From NCBI GenBank assembly GCA_030490835.1, contig CM059973.1, forward strand, positions 64,670,008 through 64,734,007: a stretch of 64,000 bases of DNA, in the 5' to 3' direction. The notes below the pieces were generated by a model. The model saw only the letters and a list, made by a program, of their open reading frames with translations, ran no database searches and had not been told where the DNA came from. This DNA is from Annona cherimola. Taxonomy: Eukaryota > Streptophyta > Magnoliopsida > Magnoliales > Annonaceae. A program made the position numbers and the translations under genes. Positions 1 to 11,241 of this stretch are shown one piece after another (the first letter of the stretch is position 1; each line of letters begins with the position of its first letter).

Positions 1-1089
1 TATCCACAAGAAAGACAGTAAACTCTTAATTATTTGCATGGGAAACCAAACTCCTACAACAAGTCATACTCTTACGTAGGGAGGCGAACACTAATTGGGG
101 CAATATTTGCCATCGTCCCTAATCACCCACATGATGCCCGGTTGGCGAAAATGAGTATTTAATTAGATAACTTTTAAAAAATAAAAATGGAGTGATTCTT
201 TGTAAATTATGAAAAAATTAACATGAAAAGAATAAGGACATATGTAAAGTATATGCAGAATGTTAATTCATTTTAAGGATTTCACACTGAAATTTTTAAA
301 AAAGGTGCTAAACGTACGAGTTGTAAGTTTAAATCCACAAGGCCTATAAGTTTTTAAAAGGAAAAAAATTTAAAACAAAGGAACAGTAGGGATCCAAGCT
401 CCCCACGTACGTAATAAATGATTTTAGATTTAAAAGAAGTACTAAACCAACAATAGAAGGCCAAATGCAAAATCTGATTATGACATGAAAAATGGCAAAG
501 ATTTTATAAAAAGAGAAAAACCATGTAAAAACCTAGGAATGATCAAGCTATGACATTTAGTACATATATGTATTCAAATATAAGAAGTACATGAGTAATG
601 CTTAAATAAACATATTTATATTTCTACGCAAAGACAAATAAAAGGGCGAAGTAGAAAGCTAAAAATCCAACCCAATAAGGTAAGCAAATTATGCCCTTTC
701 CTAAATTATGGTGCTTTTCAAATTATGTTTTCCAACATGTTTTTAAGGTCGATCATCCTTGATATTATTGCATTAGCAAATGAATGCCATTATTTGTAAT
801 ATGACTTATCTTCTTTAAGAAACGCTATGATTGTGAACCATTATGCTTATGGAAATAATTGATAATGTTGAACATTTTATGTTTTAGAAACTCATTTTGG
901 CCTATGTTTATGATCTATGGTGCATGAGTAGATGTCACATTATAAGTAAAAGTGGGTGGGATGCTCTCATTTATTGTAGTCGAGTAATTGATATATGCCC
1001 AAATAGCCAGCAGCGCATAAGCAAGAATTGGACATGATGACAGTAAATGTCATGGTCATATACAAGATATGTAATATGTACATTATGCT
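1..1089. other. AT-rich intergenic DNA, no gene seen
   Basis: No open frame of useful length and no recognisable transposon protein is visible on either strand. The sequence is strongly AT-rich with scattered stops. I see no tRNA-like or promoter signal that I would defend. Confidence 0.6.
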
Positions 1090-1098
1090 TTATTTTTA

Positions 1099-2067
1099 GG
1101 AAAATTCTCAAATATACCCACATATTTTATACAAAATTTCTTTTTATACCTATGAATTTTTAAATATTCCTCTCATACCCATGAATTTTACGCTTTATTC
1201 CTTCTATACCCATGCCATTAATGTCCGTTTACTACCTTTTGGAATTTTCAATTTTTTATTATTAATATTAAATAAATACCAAAACTACTAGTGTATTTGC
1301 ATATACATCAAGAGTTCCTATCTTCTCAAACTTGTCTAAAATCCGGTGATTTCAAACTGGTCCAAATATATATTTTTTTGTTTTTTTAAAATTTTTTTAT
1401 AAACGTGTCAACCCAGCTATATTTAATCTACGAATCAAGTTTTATCATTTTTTGATATGTTTATATATTATTTTGTATTTTTAAAAACAAAGGTATTTAA
1501 GCCATTTTAGATTAAAATGGCTTAAATATCTTTGTTTTTAAAAATACAAAATAAATATATAGATATATTCAAAATTAGTAAAACTTGATCTATTAATTAA
1601 ATATAACTTGGCTTATATAGATAAATACCAAAACTACCAATGCATTTGCATATACATGGACCGGTATTTTTTCATTTTCTTTCTATTTCTTCATTTGCTA
1701 CCATGGGGAGAAATTACAAAAGCAGCAGCAACATCATAAAATGTTTTACTTACCTTAAATGGTTGGAAAACATAGCCTTTGTAGGGATGAAGTTGCAAGG
1801 GTTGCGATTTTAGATTCTAAATTAACAAGGATGACAGGAACAGGGGTTGGGAGTTTTGCAACTAGAATACTGTTTCATGTATATGCAAATACATGGAAAA
1901 TTTTGTTATTTATTTAATACAAATAATAAAAAAATAAAAAATCCAAATGGTAGCAAACAGATGTCAACGACATGGGGTAAAATTCGTAGGTACGAGGGGA
2001 ATACTTAAAAATTCATGGGTATAAAATGAAATTCGGGTAAAATACGTGAGTATATTTGGGAATCCCC
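1099..2067. mobile_element. Mutator-like MITE with long terminal inverted repeats
   Basis: The left end (from GGAAAATTCTCAAATATAC) is the imperfect reverse complement of the right end (reading GTATATTTGGGAATCC). The inverted similarity runs about 200 bp inward, to about 1308 on the left and about 1877 on the right. Nine-base flanks, ttattttta (1090-1098) and ctatttcta (2068-2076), agree at 7 of 9 positions, as expected for an old Mutator-superfamily target duplication. No transposase frame lies inside, so the element is non-autonomous. A second repeat, the foldback at about 1309-1620, sits within it. The inverted repeat is seen directly; the superfamily assignment is inferred from TSD length and the GG...CC ends. 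Confidence 0.6.
1309..1620. repeat. Foldback (hairpin) element nested in the Mutator-like MITE
   Basis: The block is a near-perfect hairpin centred at about 1509. The left half contains aaaacaaaggtatttaagcc and the right half its reverse complement. It is bounded by a direct repeat of about 37 bp (1273-1308 and 1621-1657, a few mismatches). The arms resemble the foldback cluster at 56.5-57.3 kb, sharing the order ggtgatttc, a T-rich run, an ataaac..tgt(c/t)aa segment, aagttttatcatttttgat, then a run reading tttttaaaaaca. This suggests one repeat family. No coding capacity. Confidence 0.6.
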
Positions 2068-2251
2068 CTATTTCTATCATAATTCATATTATGCTTGTAT
2101 ATATTTTGAAAGTAAAATTATTATTTTTCATATATATGTTTGCCTAATGAGTTCTCAAACTCCACATAAGTTCGTCTCCAAACTCTAGTGTGTATACTAT
2201 GTCATCATCAAAATCAGGGCGTCACAATTAAGCTTCCACCTTGTAATGTCA

Positions 2252-2468
2252 TTTGAAAAATAATATAGGGAAGTATAAGTTAACAAACTCATAAATACAA
2301 AAGAAACTAAAGAGTCAAAGCAAATGCACATCATTATTATAAAACATTCCACATAGTAATATATGATTATTCATCATTTTATTTTATAGTATATTTAAAA
2401 GAATTAAATAGTACCTGAATCCTCTTCCTCAGGAATCACGAGCAGTGCTAGAGTCCTTATTTGTTGTT
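2252..2468 (-). pseudogene. Exons 2-3 of the small membrane-protein gene, copy A (pseudogene half)
   Basis: This minus-strand segment aligns with exons 2 and 3 of the predicted gene in copy B (18393-18960). The exon 2 counterpart is about 2415-2468, 9 bp shorter than in copy B but still in frame, and it keeps a GT donor after it. The exon 3 counterpart starts at about 2252. Both 3' splice acceptors that read AG in copy B read AA here (next to 2468 and 2252), so normal splicing should fail. The matching exon 1 lies beyond the copia insertion, at about 11242-12213. Homology to copy B is visible; calling it a pseudogene is inference from the lost AGs and the insertions. Confidence 0.6.
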
Positions 2469-2496
2469 TTTCAATTAGGAGAAAGAAAACTAAGTT

Positions 2497-2501
2497 ATCA
2501 T
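2497..2501. repeat. Target-site duplication (atcat), left of the copia element
   Basis: The five bases atcat directly before the left LTR are repeated at 11179-11183 directly after the right LTR. In copy B the uninterrupted site reads taagttattatacatag, which matches the reconstructed empty site of copy A. Confidence 0.9.
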
Positions 2502-2965
2502 TGTTGGGAAACCTTATTGATTAAACCATAATCATCCTAGTATCCTTTAGACTAAATCACCAAGAAAAATAAATCATAAGTAGAAGCGTAATTGAATCCA
2601 TATGAGTGGATGCGCTATTGTTGAATCTTGTGATTTTTGGTCTTCCAAGTTAGTGCCTTAGGGTCTTCTGAAGAAGACGACTCCCTCTTTTCTAATGATG
2701 GAATGTTAGAGAAGAAATTCTTATGCATAACTCAGGGACCACAACCATTTGTATAGAACACATATCTTGTTTATTTCTAATTTAGGCCATTATAAAAAAA
2801 GAAATTAGAAATTAGAAATTAGATAATAGAATTTCTGCACATAGGAGACTCATGCTCTATTAAATAATCTAAGCTCATAAATCTTATAAGATCACTTTAT
2901 AAATTGGATCACTCTTTATGATGACATATATAAAACTATTATATGCGTGTGTCCAAAATCCAACA
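2502..2965 (-). repeat. 3' LTR of the copia element (left copy)
   Basis: The sequence begins tgttgggaaac and ends aaaatccaaca on the plus strand, and aligns along most of its length with 10821-11178. It is about 106 bp longer than the partner. A block at about 2775-2830, with short tandem copies of gaaatta, accounts for part of the extra length. In element orientation this is the downstream LTR, preceded by a purine tract. Confidence 0.88.
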
Positions 2966-2976
2966 ATCTCCCACTT
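2966..2976 (-). other. Polypurine tract of the copia element
   Basis: On the minus strand this reads AAGTGGGAGAT and abuts the LTR start TGTTGG. This is the classic plant copia plus-strand primer arrangement. Confidence 0.85.
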
Positions 2977-3499
2977 AATTATATATATAGTATTTTATAA
3001 TTATATACATGACCTTGTGAGCTCAAAATCTTTTGCTATCATAACTAAAATAATTTGTAAATAATCTCGTCCATCAGTTATGCCAATATAGGATTAAGGT
3101 GGCCTTTGTTAATTCATCGTAACTAGACCCATCCATGGTTACATATATCAAGCATAACTAAACGACATAGATCAAATATAAGTGTAGTATAGAAATTTCA
3201 TGCAATGTGATCTAACATGCCTATTTCTAATTGGTCCAACTTTATTTTGGTGAGATCAAACTAAAGCTAAAATTCTAAATAACCAAAATACTGAATACTT
3301 TATTTCTGTAGAAAATATTCATAATCATAATAGATTGTCCAAACCAAAAAAACATATAAATATAAATTATCACTTGACTAGCATATCATGAAACACCTTA
3401 GGGTGTTTCGCTTAATAAGCAGATCTGCAACCTTGAAGTTTGTTCCAATATGCTTTATAGACACTTCATCTTCCTAAATAATTTTTCTATTATTATTGG

Positions 3500-5430
3500 A
3501 GTATAAGACTACTCGTTTATCGTCACAAAATAACTCAAGTGGTCTTTCTATACTATCCATATTTTGCAGCTCTATGATAAAATTATGTAATCATATTCCA
3601 TGCAAGAATGTTTGCTTAGAACTCTTTCCTAATATAACTTTCCAACAAATAGATAGATGTATCCTGAGGTGGATCTAAAACTTTATTGGTATCCAATGAA
3701 GTCAAGATCTGAATACTGAATGATCTTTACCTTATTCGACTTCTTGTATGTGAATAGCTAATATCTTGTTCTCTAAAGATGCCTTAAAAATCGTTTAGTT
3801 GCTTTCTTATGGTCTATTCCTAAATTGTTTAAATATCTGCCTTATATCCCAACAGTCTACGTAATATCTGAATGCATATAAACCTTGAACATAAATCAAA
3901 CTTTTCACTGCTAAAGCATAGAGAATCCTTTTGCATTTTCTTAGATTTAAAATCATTTTTGGGGCATTGATTGAAACAGAATTTACCTTCCTTAGCAAGG
4001 AGGTATTTTTGAATTTGTAATCTTGTATGCTAAGTATATTAAGTACTTTCTTAATATATGTCTTTTGTCATAATCTAAGAATTTGTCAAAAGCAATTCTA
4101 ATGTATCTAAATTCCTATTACAAAAGAAGCATTTTTAAGATTTTTCATCTCAAATTTCTTTGATAGAAATATCCTAATTTTATGTAATATACCTATATTG
4201 ATGCTAGCAAGCAATATGTCATCGATAGATAAAACTAGAAAGATGTGCTTACTCCCACTAAACTTGTAATTACTCCCATTGAACTTGTGGCATATATAAT
4301 CATCAACCGAATTCATTTCAATACCAAATGAGATGACAGTTTGATGAAATTTGTAATACCATTCATGGAAAGCTTGCTTAAACTTGTGGATGGATTTTTT
4401 TAAAAAACTTTGAAAATCATATTCTTCGTATCTTTCATAAGGTTTTCTGGCTGTATATTATAAATCATCTCATCAATTTCATCATTGAGAAATATCATCC
4501 TTATATCCATTCAATATAGTTTAAGGTCAAACCTGGTACTAGAGTCATTATTATCTTGAAAGAAATTCTTAATACAATTAGAGAGAAAGTATTTTGTAAT
4601 TAATGTCTTATTTTTGAGTAAAATTTATTGTGAAAAGACAAACCTTATACCTTTCTACATTTAAATCTCTCTTGGTTCTAAATATCCATTTACAACCATC
4701 GGCTTTATACCTTTAGGTAATGAGACATGCTACAAAATCGTCATTGTGTTTTATGAACTTAATCTCTTATTTATAGCATCAATTTACTTTTGAGAATTTA
4801 TATTTTGCATTGCTTAGTGAAAGTCAATGGGATCACCTTTCACTAATCCAATGTCCTTCTGACTTAGAAATTGATGTAACCATGGATTTTTCTTTCTCTA
4901 GTAGATCTCTTAATGACATCTATTTTTGAAAGTGTTGAGCTTAATCATTAAGAATAACTTCTTCACCTTAATTAGAGAGATTTAAACGAAGTTTTATATT
5001 TCTACAAAGACATAGTCTCTAACCTTAGCTCCCCCTCAAGCTTAGTATCCTCAAAGAAATAATCTTTTTCATCTCAAAAAAAAAAAAAAAAAAACCGAAT
5101 GTGGGAACCCTGAAATCATTCAGTGTACTCAACAATATTCAAACTCAAGAGACTAAACTAACTATTTTTAAATGAACAAGAATAACCAAATTTGTTCAAT
5201 ATGAAAATAGAAAAAAAATTTCATCCAAAAATGATATCATTTATCCCTTTCAAATTCAAATAAAATTGAGTCTTTAATGATAACTTAAATATCCATATAG
5301 TCTCAACTGCATATGATTTGTCATCGCCTATTTCAATGAAACTTTCATCATCATTTGTCCTTTGGTCACTTAAATAACCCCAAATGGATACCTTTATATG
5401 AATAGGAATACCAAATCTATCCATAGAGAT
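3500..5430 (-). pseudogene. Copia pol remnants: pre-integrase region, reverse transcriptase, RNase H
   Basis: Translation of the minus strand in several frames gives copia pol pieces in the right order. At 5221-5424 there is a pre-integrase motif (IGDDKSYAVETIWIF). At about 4850-4900 there is the pre-RT linker (RSTRERK). At 4107-4500 lies reverse transcriptase, with QMDIR-like MDIRMIFLNDEIDE, then LSIDDILLA in place of the usual YVDD and KKFEMKNL after it. At about 3520-3720 the RNase H motif STSGYIYLL is visible. Integrase is missing or too decayed to see. Many stops and shifts mean no product. The family assignment is firm; individual borders are approximate. Confidence 0.8.
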
Positions 5431-6391
5431 ATGTCTGAGGCTAAATTAATCACCAAACAAACCAAAGTGAAAAATATATCCTCAATGGTACAGTTCTTCT
5501 TTATGTGTCCAAAAGCCTAAAAAAAGTAATAGCCAAATTTCTTTTTTGTTTTCTTTTATGTTGGACCATCCATTGTTTCCTTATCCTTATTCATATCTTT
5601 ATAGGTATTTGCTAAGTGAGCACTTTAGTCTTTTCTTGCTTCAACGTATTCTCTTCTTGTACAAAAAAGTGCTTATTAAGACATTATTTAACCTTTTATC
5701 AGTTATAATTAACTTTAAATTGACCAAATTATATTGGAAAAGAAATCAAAACTAAATGCATGAGCAAACCCTTAAACTACTTTAACCTCAGTGCTTTTAG
5801 TTTCAAAACAAGATGAGACAATCCATACGAGGTACTTCCTATATTTTTTTGTCCTTATACCTTATTGAAATCAAAATTGACCAAATCGCACTTATTTTAT
5901 CTTTATTGCCTTCAGCAAAATTTTTTTAAAAAAATTTCCTTCATAAAAATCTTGGCATTGGTCACTTTTTTGGATAGAATGCCCTTAAAAGTTTTCAAAG
6001 TCACGCTTTAGGATCATAAAACTCATGTGATTTGAGCAACCTCACTTCTCAAAATTTTCATTTTTCCTCATTAAAACTTTTAACTGTAAGAGTAGTGAGT
6101 TGTTCAATCCTTAGTGTAGGGTCTAGATCCATAAAGCTGAAAATGATCATAATATTCTATTTTTATTATTTAAAGTTGGTTTAATTCAACATGAAAATAG
6201 AATGAATGTTGGTAGATATAGTCTAAGCAGATAAATTAACTGAAAATTTTATAAAATAATATGTTTATATAAGTTTTACATAAAACTTTAATAATTCAAA
6301 CAATGGTAAGGCCCATTAGAAGATACCTAATACAACATTAATAGTTAGTCTTTGGACAGAAATATTAAATTGTAAGTGGTATTCTTGGTAG

Positions 6392-6777
6392 AGTAATCAA
6401 ATATTGATAATAAAGTTGTGTCAAACAATAAGCTTTTCTTTGGACCGACTATTATTCACATGGAATATCTAACGATCATCACACATTTATTATTGCAAGT
6501 GTCTATGTAATCTGGCCAAATATTAACCTTCATTTGAGCCGATCAATATCCGCATTAATTACATATACATAATAATTTTTGTGTAGTAATCAAATATTGA
6601 TAATAAAATCTTATCAAATAACAAGCCTTTCTTTGGACCAACCTATTACTCATATGAAAAATTGAATAATTCTTGCATATTTATTAACGCAGATGTGCAC
6701 AAAATTCGGCTAAATATTAACCTTCCTTGAGCTGATTAATATTCGCATTAATTTCATTCACACAATCATCTAAATAT
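6392..6777. repeat. Two-copy tandem repeat, period about 193 bp
   Basis: The unit starting agtaatcaaatattgataat at 6392 recurs at 6585. Both copies contain tctttggacc and aaatattaacctt. It lies in the internal, gag-side part of the copia element and has no visible coding function. Confidence 0.7.
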
Positions 6778-7791
6778 TTCAAAAATAAATTAATCTACAC
6801 AAGAGAAGCTACTTTGTTAACATATTATTTCAATCAATTTATTTTAAAACATAAGGAAACCATAAAAATACTTATACCATTATTTGACTTTGAATTCTCA
6901 AAAAGTCAAAAAATTATTGAACTTTTCTAAATTCCAAATATTAAACCTTTACATGACAATAGGTTAATTTAAATTTTAATAGAATGCAATAAATCATGAA
7001 TGCATGAAAATTCTTTATAAATTGCTTTCTAAATTCTCATAAATTAACCACTTAAATTGCATGTATATCCAAAAATTCACAAAAGCTCATATTTCTGGAC
7101 CTTTTGGCTCAATCAGACCCCACCATTTGATTCAAAATATCCAAAAACATAGAAAACTACTATTGGATTGCCCAAAATAGACATATGGATCACAAAATAT
7201 ATTAAAATTGCTTTGGACGGTTCATAATGGGCCACATGTCCAACAGGAAAACCCAAGGATCAAGATGAGGGGGACAACGATCTGGGCTCAATGTTCTGGG
7301 CCTCTAGGGGCCAGAAGCCCACGGATGCAAACCCAAGCCTAATGGATAGGCGGGTCGGGGGCTTTTTGCGAAATTTTTGCTATGAACCAATTTGCAAATA
7401 ATTTTCTAAAACCCTTCTTCTTCCCCAAAATAGGGACTTTGAAAACCCTAGTTGTCTACTGCCAGTGTTGCTGCCAATCTCTAGAAGCAATGTCAGACAC
7501 AACCATGCATCACCAGAAACCGAATCGACAACTAGATGGGCCAACAAGATGTTAGCTATCGATTCAAAGAGATGGTAGGAAACACATCCATTATTTGGTT
7601 GAATCCAAATTAATGAAATAAAAAATGATAGGCATGCTTAAATTGTGGTTTTTTAGATGCGAGAAACCTTCCTAGTTATACGTACCTTAAGATCAAGCCT
7701 TTTCTTAATTATTATTAACTAGAACTTTTAAAAGTGGCTAGAGCACTAGACTTCTCAAATTAGATTTGATCAAATCCAAATATCGTGTAAT

Positions 7792-7802
7792 AAACTCGTA
7801 TG
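7792..7802. repeat. Target-site duplication (aaactcgtatg), left of truncated LINE
   Basis: The 11 bp aaactcgtatg recur at 10400-10410 immediately after the LINE poly(A) tract. This fixes the element at 7803-10399. Confidence 0.85.
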
Positions 7803-10399
7803 CTTCTTATGATGTTCTATGAATCCAATTAAAGCACCTGGACCAGATGGTACGTCTGCTGGCTCTTTTCAATCAAATTGTGAAGTCATTAGAGAAGACA
7901 TCTTTTTAGCATGCAAACAATTTCTTGTTCCCCATCAATTGATAGCCAAATCACACCACCATAGTTCTTATACCCAAAAGAAAAGGAAAAATGAATCTAT
8001 CTGATTATCGCCCTATTAGCTTGTGTAATGTCCTTTACAAGGTGTTAGCAAAGGTTTTGGCAAATCGTTTGAAAGGCTCTCCTCCAACTCATATCTCAAC
8101 AACAAAGTGCCTTTATGGCAAACTGTTTGATCACTGATAACATGATTCTAGCATATGAAGCTATCCACAGTCTGCGTAGGAAAAAGAAGGGCAAGAGGGA
8201 GGAAATGACAGTAAAGCTTGACATGCCCAGAGCATATGATAGAGTCGAAAGGGAGTATCTTCGAAATCATTCCTAATAGAGGCCTTAGATGGGGAGATCT
8301 GCTATCCCTGTTCCTTTTCCTCCTTTGTGTTGAGGGTCTCTCAGCCATGATTAGCGAGACCCATGCTGATGGCCTTATGCAAGAAGTCAAACTTTGCATA
8401 ACAGGTCATAGCCTTTCCCACCTATTCTTTGCAGACGATGTCCTTCTCTTCACGAGAGCCATGCAGGAAAACATCCACCATATAAGGAAAATCTCAACCA
8501 CTTACGAGGATAGCTCAGGCCAACAAGTTAATATAGACAAGACATCCATCTTTTTTAACACAAAACAAAACCACATATAAGACAACAAATTCAAGAAATG
8601 GTTGGATATCAAGGACAACCAATGATGGCCTATCTTGGTCTACTCGTCTGGATGGGACAAAACAAAATAGCAGTCGTCCAGAGCTTGAAGGAGAAGGTGT
8701 GGCAAAAGATTCAAGGGTGGTGGAATAAATATATATCTTGTGGGGGTAAAGAAATTCTTATTAAAGTTGTTGCCTAAGTCATTCCTAGTTATGCAATGAG
8801 TTGATTCCTCTTACCCTGACAATTATGCAATACGCTCAACACAATGATGAAAAAGTTTAGGTGGGGAGAAAAGGATGTGAAAAGGAAAATGAGTTGGGTA
8901 TCTTAGAAACAAACATGTGCTTCAAAGGCTAGAGGTGGCTTGAGTTTTAGGGAGTTATCAGCTTTCAACCTCGCCCTCGTTGCTAAGCAGACTTGGTATC
9001 TAGCAACGAATACAAATTCCCTATGCTATAAGGTTTTGAGAGCTAGATATTTCCCAGATGGAAAATTGTGGTAGTCCAAAATTTCCTTATGGAGCTCTTA
9101 CCTTTAGTGAAGCATTGCCTGAGCTCCGCTTTTGATCCTTAAAGGTTCCCAATGGAGTGCATGCCAAGAAAACCAAATTCACTTCTTCCAAGATAGTTGG
9201 GTTGTAGGCCCCTTTGTTAAAGCGAGTCCTCTCCCTGCTAATGTGGATGACGGGGTGAAGGTGAATCATTTCTTTGATTTGCAAACTGGTGAATGGCAAG
9301 TGGAAAACATTCTTAGAATTTTTGGCCGCTTAGACTGGGATCAAATAAGATATATACCTCATGCTAGCCTAGATGAAGATGACCACATATTTTGGGATCT
9401 CGAGAAAATTTTCTTGCATGCTTGCCCACTCAATTGAGGAAACTGTGCCTGACCAGCCAACAACTAAGGCCATCTTGAGAACCAAGGTGCCGAAGAAAGT
9501 CCAGCTATTCGGATGGCATCTATTACAGATTCTCTTCCAACTAGAGAAAACCTTATTCATAAAGGAATCCAAGTTTCCCCTGAATGTCCTTTCTGCCAAC
9601 AAAATTGGAAGATGCCTTTCATATCTTCTGGGAGTGCCGGTATGTTCTTGATATCTTCAATGTGCCATATTTCCACACAATCTCTACGTACTCGGTGCAT
9701 CATATGTGAGAACTGTTGTCTCATCTCTCCTCCCAAAAAGACCCCTTCCCTCTTACTTTTTTCATTATCCACTGCTGGAGAATATGATTTTGTAGGAACA
9801 AACTGGTTGTAGAAGAACTTCTGCTTATTGTCCTCCACTCGACAAACTTGATAAAAGGTGTTGCTTTCAATCCTATTATAAGCTCCTCTAGTTGGACACG
9901 CCTGGTGGAGGGAAGGGTCAAACTCAATGTCAATGTTGCTTGCAATCTTAATCCCCTTTGGATGGGTTGTGGAGGGATCCTTAAAGATCAAAACGACACT
10001 TTCTTAGTAGGTAAAAGTTGGACGATCCCAGGTATGTATACACCCTTATTGATGGAAGCGTATGCTATTCTTTCGGCAGTGCTTATTAGTTGGTTGATGG
10101 GCGGTGACACCGCTATCTCCAACATTTGTCATTTAATCACCTACTTCAGTGATTGTAATCTAGCGACTATCTTTTTCAACATTTTTAGAATCGCCAATGT
10201 AATGGCCCACGATTTGGCTAAATTTGCCACATCCACACAATCTAAGGGATGCTATTGGGAAGGGGTTCATCCGGCTTGTATTATGGGTTCCCTTTGTATG
10301 GACTTTTCTCTTTTGAATTGATTTCTTTTTTTCTCCATTTCCTAGCCTATCATCTTCCATTCGATGATAGATGGGCAGGGGAAAATCTTCAAAAAAAAA
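7803..10399 (+). mobile_element. 5'-truncated L1-type LINE inserted in the copia element
   Basis: The element starts inside the reverse-transcriptase region and ends in a run of A. It is flanked by 11-bp direct repeats, the signature of target-primed reverse transcription with 5' truncation. The order of remnants matches the full-length LINE at 49030-55233: RT, zf-RVT region, RNase H, 3' tail. Compared with that element, about 40 codons are missing after AYDRVE at about 8250. The 3' UTR differs from that of the full-length copy, so it is probably a different subfamily. Confidence 0.9.
7819..10321 (+). pseudogene. Truncated LINE ORF2: reverse transcriptase, zf-RVT and RNase H remnants
   Basis: RT motifs appear in order: IKAPGPDGTSAG (about 7825), [17 protein letters not shown] (about 8005), KLDMPRAYDRVE (about 8215), RGLRWGDLLS (about 8279), FFADDVLLF (about 8428) and QQVNIDKTS (about 8520). 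A zf-RVT-like region follows at about 9440-9650 (KVPKKVQLFGW). The last frame, 9848-10321, has the plant RNase H layout (VKLNVNVACN, GGILKD, LLMEAYAI, ANVMAHDLA). The reading frame is broken repeatedly by stops and shifts and by an internal deletion, so it cannot make a working enzyme. Family identity is clear; function is lost. Confidence 0.85.
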
Positions 10400-10410
10400 A
10401 AACTCGTATG
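10400..10410. repeat. Target-site duplication (aaactcgtatg), right of truncated LINE
   Basis: Second copy of the 11-bp repeat; the first is at 7792-7802. The A run before it blurs the left edge by a base or more. Confidence 0.85.
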
Positions 10411-10807
10411 TTTTAATGTGATCGCATGATAATCTATAAACAAAATTTAATCATAGCTACTAGAATGGAACAATAACATAACAGGGATGGTTTAGCCTTT
10501 GATTTTTTTAATAGCCAAAAAACAAAAAATCCAATTCCATTCATTAATAATAAGATGAAACTCCACACCCCGATTTATCCTTATATCTGAAATAATTAAC
10601 ATGGGCTTGGAATCCATCTCAAAATAAAAAAAAAACTAAACAAAAAAAATAAATCCATACGCAGATGATCTCAAAAGCATGCCTTTGTTTTAAAAACAAG
10701 TTGTTAAAATATTCAATGTAGAAACGAATCATGCTCCATGGATTCGCGACCTAAATATTATATAAATAAATCCTAAAATACTTCTCAATAATTCAACTTG
10801 AAGATGA

Positions 10808-10818
10808 CTTTGATACCA
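10808..10818 (-). other. Primer-binding site of the copia element
   Basis: On the minus strand this reads TGGTATCAAAG, two bases inside the LTR end. It resembles the complement of the 3' end of plant initiator tRNA-Met (TGGTATCAGAG) with one change. Confidence 0.85.
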
Positions 10819-10820
10819 CT

Positions 10821-11178
10821 TGTTGGGAAAACTTATTGATTAAAACCATAATTATCCCAGGATCCTTCATGCGAAATCACTAAGAAAAATAGACCATAAG
10901 AGAAAGCGTATATGAATCCATATGAGCGGATATGTTATTGTTTCTGGAGAAGATGAATCCCTCTTTTCTAACGATAAGATGTTAGAAAAGAAACCTTCAT
11001 GCATAACCTGGGGACCACAACCGTCACGCATAACCTGGGGACCACAACCTTCATGCATAACACTCATACTTTATTATATGCTTTAAGCCCATAAACTTTA
11101 TAAGATTACTTTATAAAATTAGGTCATTCTTTATGATAGCATATATAATTATTATATTTGTGTATCTAAAATCTAACA
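10821..11178 (-). repeat. 5' LTR of the copia element (right copy)
   Basis: Begins tgttgggaaaac and ends aaaatctaaca on the plus strand. It contains a short internal duplication (cataacctggggaccacaac, at about 11001 and 11029) that the other LTR lacks. Confidence 0.88.
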
Positions 11179-11241
11179 ATCATACATACAAGTTGATGAT
11201 AAAATTAAATGGATAATGTTAAGCGTGAATAAGTAACTTAC

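Larger units (their letters stand above)
2502..11178 (-). mobile_element. Ty1/copia LTR retrotransposon, decayed, with nested LINE
   Basis: A complete element in minus orientation: LTRs at 2502-2965 and 10821-11178 with TGTTGG...CAACA ends, a 5-bp target duplication (atcat), a primer-binding site next to the right LTR and a purine tract next to the left LTR. The order of recognisable pol remnants, reading leftwards, is pre-integrase, RT and RNase H, as in Ty1/copia. All frames are broken. The LTRs differ in length and by many substitutions and indels, so this is not a recent insertion. A 5'-truncated LINE (7803-10399) inserted later in antisense orientation. Without the LINE the element would be about 6 kb. 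Confidence 0.9.

Noticed and set aside
9557..9991. 144-residue minus-strand open frame
   Set aside because: Antisense shadow of the LINE zf-RVT/RNase H region, whose plus-strand translation is recognisable.
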